Shown: piece after piece, positions 50,662-53,052 of the stretch
How positions within the stretch are numbered: position 1 is the stretch's first letter
Layout: every line of letters starts with the position of its first letter
Assembly (NCBI GenBank): GCA_937863995.1
Contig: CALMIK010000006.1
Location: 1-53,052 of the forward strand
Reading direction: 5' to 3'
DNA: 53,052 nucleotides
From: an uncultured Chelatococcus sp.
GTDB lineage: Bacteria; Pseudomonadota; Alphaproteobacteria; Rhizobiales; Beijerinckiaceae
Translations under genes and position numbers: made by a program
Notes under the pieces: generated by a model
The model's input: the letters and a program-made list of their open reading frames with translations, nothing else
What the model was told of the DNA's origin: nothing
Databases searched by the model: none

Positions 50662-51171
50662 ATGGCGAACTACCTGAAGCCCCCGGAGATGGAAAAGAAA
50701 AAATCGGCCTACCGTCGCCAGTTTGGCGCGTTGCCGTTGCGCATGGATGATGACGGGCGGATGCAGGTGATGATGATTACCTCGCGCGAGACGCGCCGTT
50801 GGATCGTTCCGAAGGGCTGGCCGATCAAGGGGCTTTCCGGCGCTCAGACGGCTGCTCGCGAGGCGCGGGAAGAGGCTGGGATAGTGGGTGTCACGGGCAA
50901 GAACCCTGTCGGCGCCTATATGTATGACAAGCGTCTGAAGGGCGGCCGCAGCGCGCGGTGTTACGTCGAGCTGTATCCGTTGTGGGTCGTCGATGCCTTG
51001 CCGGAATGGGCCGAGGATACCGAGCGCGAGACGGAGTGGCTGCATGTGGCGGAAGCCGCCGAGCGCGCGGGCGACGCCTCGCTTGGCGCGTTGCTGCGCA
51101 CTGTTCGCGACGATGGCCTGCCGCGTTCCTCCCACAAGCTGCATCGCAAGGCCCGTAAAGCGCGTCGTTGA
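50662..51171 (+). CDS. NUDIX hydrolase (diphosphoinositol-polyphosphate/Ap4A-type subfamily)
   Basis: The 169-residue enzyme has RETRRWIVPKGWPIKGLSGAQTAAREAREEAGIVG, a Nudix box with the REAREEAGI core. The first Glu of the canonical box is Leu, as I align it. The form PKGWPIKG is typical of the subfamily related to DIPP-type NUDIX enzymes common in alphaproteobacteria. The basic tail is HKLHRKARKARR. The substrate is unknown. The ATG at 50662 has AGGAGGT about 12 bases upstream, a long spacing. A frame to 50563 is not needed. Confidence 0.9.
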   Translation: MANYLKPPEMEKKKSAYRRQFGALPLRMDDDGRMQVMMITSRETRRWIVPKGWPIKGLSGAQTAAREAREEAGIVGVTGKNPVGAYMYDKRLKGGRSARCYVELYPLWVVDALPEWAEDTERETEWLHVAEAAERAGDASLGALLRTVRDDGLPRSSHKLHRKARKARR

Positions 51172-51255
51172 TTAAGAGCCCCTAACAAAACCTCGCGGGA
51201 TCACGCCGGTGCGTTTCTATGGACGGCTGCTTTTGATATAGATCAATTGCAACAG

Positions 51256-51471
51256 GCAAGCTTTCAGCGGAAACTCTCATCGCAATGACAAAGATGTGTG
51301 CCAGCAAGTGCAAGCTTGCTGGCATTTTCATTGGATGAAGTGCATCACTGAGAACTTGGAGATTCTTCGTTCTTGATCGAAAAATCCTTGAGATACAAGG
51401 AATTTTCTAGCCTGATACAGTACCTTGCGGCGATATCCGGGTGCAAGGCAAGCTTCGCGCAAGCTTGCGCG
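51256..51471. repeat. Four GCAAGCTT octamers upstream of flagellin, one inside a 16-bp palindrome
   Basis: GCAAGCTT occurs at 51256, 51310, 51448 and 51459. The last lies in the perfect palindrome CGCGCAAGCTTGCGCG (51456-51471). They are in the 481-bp gap 51172-51652 that otherwise holds a terminator and no gene. One site is part of the terminator stem region. Possible regulator sites. Confidence 0.6.
51299..51328 (+). terminator. Rho-independent terminator after the NUDIX gene
   Basis: A perfect 10-bp stem TGCCAGCAAG / CTTGCTGGCA with loop TGCAAG is followed by TTTT. It lies about 128 bases after the NUDIX stop. Confidence 0.8.
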
Positions 51472-51652
51472 GGCAACCTGTGTCCGACGCTGGTGGGTCG
51501 AGGGTGTGGTATTGCGCTTCTGCTGAGAAGCCTGCGCAATTCCCCTTATCTCTCGAAGACATGATGTCGCCCCCGCCGACCGGTTGAAGCCCGGTATGTC
51601 CCGATGAAGTCATGCTGTGTGTGTTCATGATCTGAATTAAGGGATTTACGTT

Positions 51653-53052
51653 ATGGCCAGCTTGTTTACGAACGCCTCCGCCCAAACCGCGCTCAAGACG
51701 CTGACGGCGGCGTCCAGCAACCTCTCCAAGACGCAGAACCGCGTCTCCACCGGTCTGCGCATCGGTGCCGCCGAGGACAACGCCGCTTACTGGTCGATCG
51801 CTACCACCCTGCGGTCGGACGTCGGCGCGCTCGGCGCTGTGAAGGACGCCCTCGGCCTCGGCGCCGCGACCATCGACACGGTCTACACCGGCATCAACGA
51901 CACCAAGGACCTGCTCGACCAGGTCAAGTCCAAGCTCGTGGCGGCCAGCCAGACCGGCGTGCCGCGCGCTCAGGTGCAGGCTGAAATCAGCCAGCTTCAA
52001 AACCGCCTGAAGGATACGTCCAAGTCCACCGTTATCAACAGCGAAAGTTGGCTGACGCAAGATTCATCGGCTACCGGTTATAGCTCCAACAAAGACGTGG
52101 TCGGCTCCTTCACGCGTGCCGGCGGTGTGGTAACAATCGAGAACATCACGATCGATATCAACCAGACCAAGCTTTACGAAAACAGTGTGTCTATCAAAAA
52201 GGGTGTCGAGGATGCTCTGAATACGGCAGGTGCAACCGCGCTCGCTGCTTACAAGACCGATGTTGATGCTATCACAGGCGCTTTCGAAGCAAGGCGCACG
52301 GCGGCTCTTGCCCTTGTTGATTCTCTCGCAATGACTCCCGCTACCGGAGCTATTGCTGCCGTCACTAACTTTACCTCGGCCGTGACGCACAATGATGATA
52401 CGCCGACCGCCGGTGTTGTTGCGGCGGTCGTGGCTGCCTTTACGACCAATAACTCCGCTGCAGGCTTGCTCGACAGTGGTGACGCCACTGCTCTCACGAA
52501 TGCAATCAACAAGGAGCTGACAGCACTTGGCTTTGCTACGGATGACACTGGTAAGGCCACCAATTTGGGTTCTGGCGCTCTTCAGGGGCTTAGCACTGAG
52601 AATGCAGCGGATCGTGCGCTAATCGCTGAAGCTCTTGCCAAGACCAAGACCGCTATCAAGAGTCTCATCAATACAACTTTCGACGCCACATCAACACAGA
52701 AGTACGAGGCTGCACAGTCGAATTACCGCGCCCTTGCAGCATCTGACGACGACAATGCCAAGCTCGGTATTTTTGATAAGGTCCGCGCCGTTGCCTCCTC
52801 TGCTGACGGAACGAGCGCAAAAGCTGTCAGCGTAGCGAATATCGACATTTCTAAGCTGACGGATACAGCCTTCGACAAGACTCTTTTGAGCACGTACATT
52901 TCGGTTGTTGACGACGCCCTTCAGGAGCTGACGCTCTCGGCTTCGGTCATCGGCGCCGCCAAGGCTCGTGTCGAAGGTAACAAGACCTTCGTCCAGAACC
53001 TGATCGACGCCAACAACCGCGGTATCGGCCAGCTGGTCGATGCCGACCTCAA
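51653..53052 (+). CDS. Flagellin (3' end outside window)
   Basis: The frame is open from the ATG at 51653 to the window end, 466 codons seen. The N-terminal D0/D1 part is typical of alphaproteobacterial flagellins: SLFTNASAQTALKTLTAA, then QNRVSTGLRIGAAEDNAAYWSIATTLRSDV. The C-terminal D1/D0 part is reached near the window end (ASVIGAAKARVEGNKTFVQNLIDANNRGIGQLVDADL). Between about codons 150 and 410 is a Thr/Ala/Asp-rich variable region with much lower GC content, the surface-exposed D2/D3 part. AAGGG lies ten bases before the ATG. The expected LNEES-type start of the last 30 residues lies beyond 53052. Confidence 0.95.
   Translation, partial: MASLFTNASAQTALKTLTAASSNLSKTQNRVSTGLRIGAAEDNAAYWSIATTLRSDVGALGAVKDALGLGAATIDTVYTGINDTKDLLDQVKSKLVAASQTGVPRAQVQAEISQLQNRLKDTSKSTVINSESWLTQDSSATGYSSNKDVVGSFTRAGGVVTIENITIDINQTKLYENSVSIKKGVEDALNTAGATALAAYKTDVDAITGAFEARRTAALALVDSLAMTPATGAIAAVTNFTSAVTHNDDTPTAGVVAAVVAAFTTNNSAAGLLDSGDATALTNAINKELTALGFATDDTGKATNLGSGALQGLSTENAADRALIAEALAKTKTAIKSLINTTFDATSTQKYEAAQSNYRALAASDDDNAKLGIFDKVRAVASSADGTSAKAVSVANIDISKLTDTAFDKTLLSTYISVVDDALQELTLSASVIGAAKARVEGNKTFVQNLIDANNRGIGQLVDADL

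Noticed and set aside
51319..51333. Sigma-54-like TGGCAT-N5-TTGGA before flagellin
   Set aside because: The -12 element has GG in place of GC and it overlaps the stem of a terminator; 320 bases from the gene.

Overview
The window is GC-rich chromosomal DNA of an alphaproteobacterium, most likely of the order Hyphomicrobiales (Rhizobiales). The evidence is the gene set and its order: an aerobic cobaltochelatase pair cobS-cobT close to rpmB, a membrane-bound ferritin mbfA with an Irr-type iron control element, the moxR-DUF58-DUF4159 block facing DUF1285/NUDIX/DUF6111/cca, the helicase-S4-fdxA-carD series, and an alphaproteobacterial flagellin. I see no insertion sequence, prophage, CRISPR array or rRNA. 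One tRNA-Arg(CCU) is present.

Layout. 1-1833: the 3' end of a large repeat adhesin with MBG/YDG repeats. 1880-4827: a small exported protein, a CesT-like type III secretion chaperone next to an AT-rich stretch, a DUF983 protein and a YbhN/UPF0104 membrane protein. 4828-11645: two ABC importers in series, a branched-chain amino acid (Liv) system without its ATPases, then a complete three-gene PF04392-type (TrpXYZ-like) system. 11645-15763: acyltransferase, small membrane protein, metallophosphoesterase, mbfA, GNAT. 15785-25937: the MoxR/vWA-like block and, divergently, DUF1285, CoA-type NUDIX, DUF6111 and the CCA-adding enzyme. 26313-29125: tRNA-Arg, an SNase-like protein and an M48 lipoprotein protease. 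29280-36371: carD, 7Fe ferredoxin, S4 protein, SUV3-like helicase, DUF3108. 36599-40739: rpmB, a queuosine-precursor transporter, cobT, cobS. 41080-42063: aldo/keto reductase. 42224-45592: an 871-residue putative type III effector with its putative chaperone. 45802-51171: PBP1A, gmd, rmd, NUDIX. 51653-end: a flagellin running off the window.

How genes work together. The ABC genes make importers, with an internal terminator that should keep the binding protein in excess over its membrane partners. MoxR, DUF58, DUF4159 and the 697-residue membrane protein form one chaperone-type AAA+/vWA module. CobS and CobT insert cobalt into the corrin ring together with a CobN encoded elsewhere. Gmd and Rmd make GDP-D-rhamnose for surface glycans.

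The part that looks least described is 42224-45592. It is a chaperone gene followed 36 bases later by a gene for a large protein of unknown family. That protein has a Ser/Thr/Ala/Pro-rich N-terminus and a module that occurs twice with conserved spacing. A second CesT-like chaperone lies alone at 2542-3009 beside AT-rich DNA. No secretion apparatus genes lie in the window, so assignment to type III secretion is inferred from chaperone-like sequence and gene layout.
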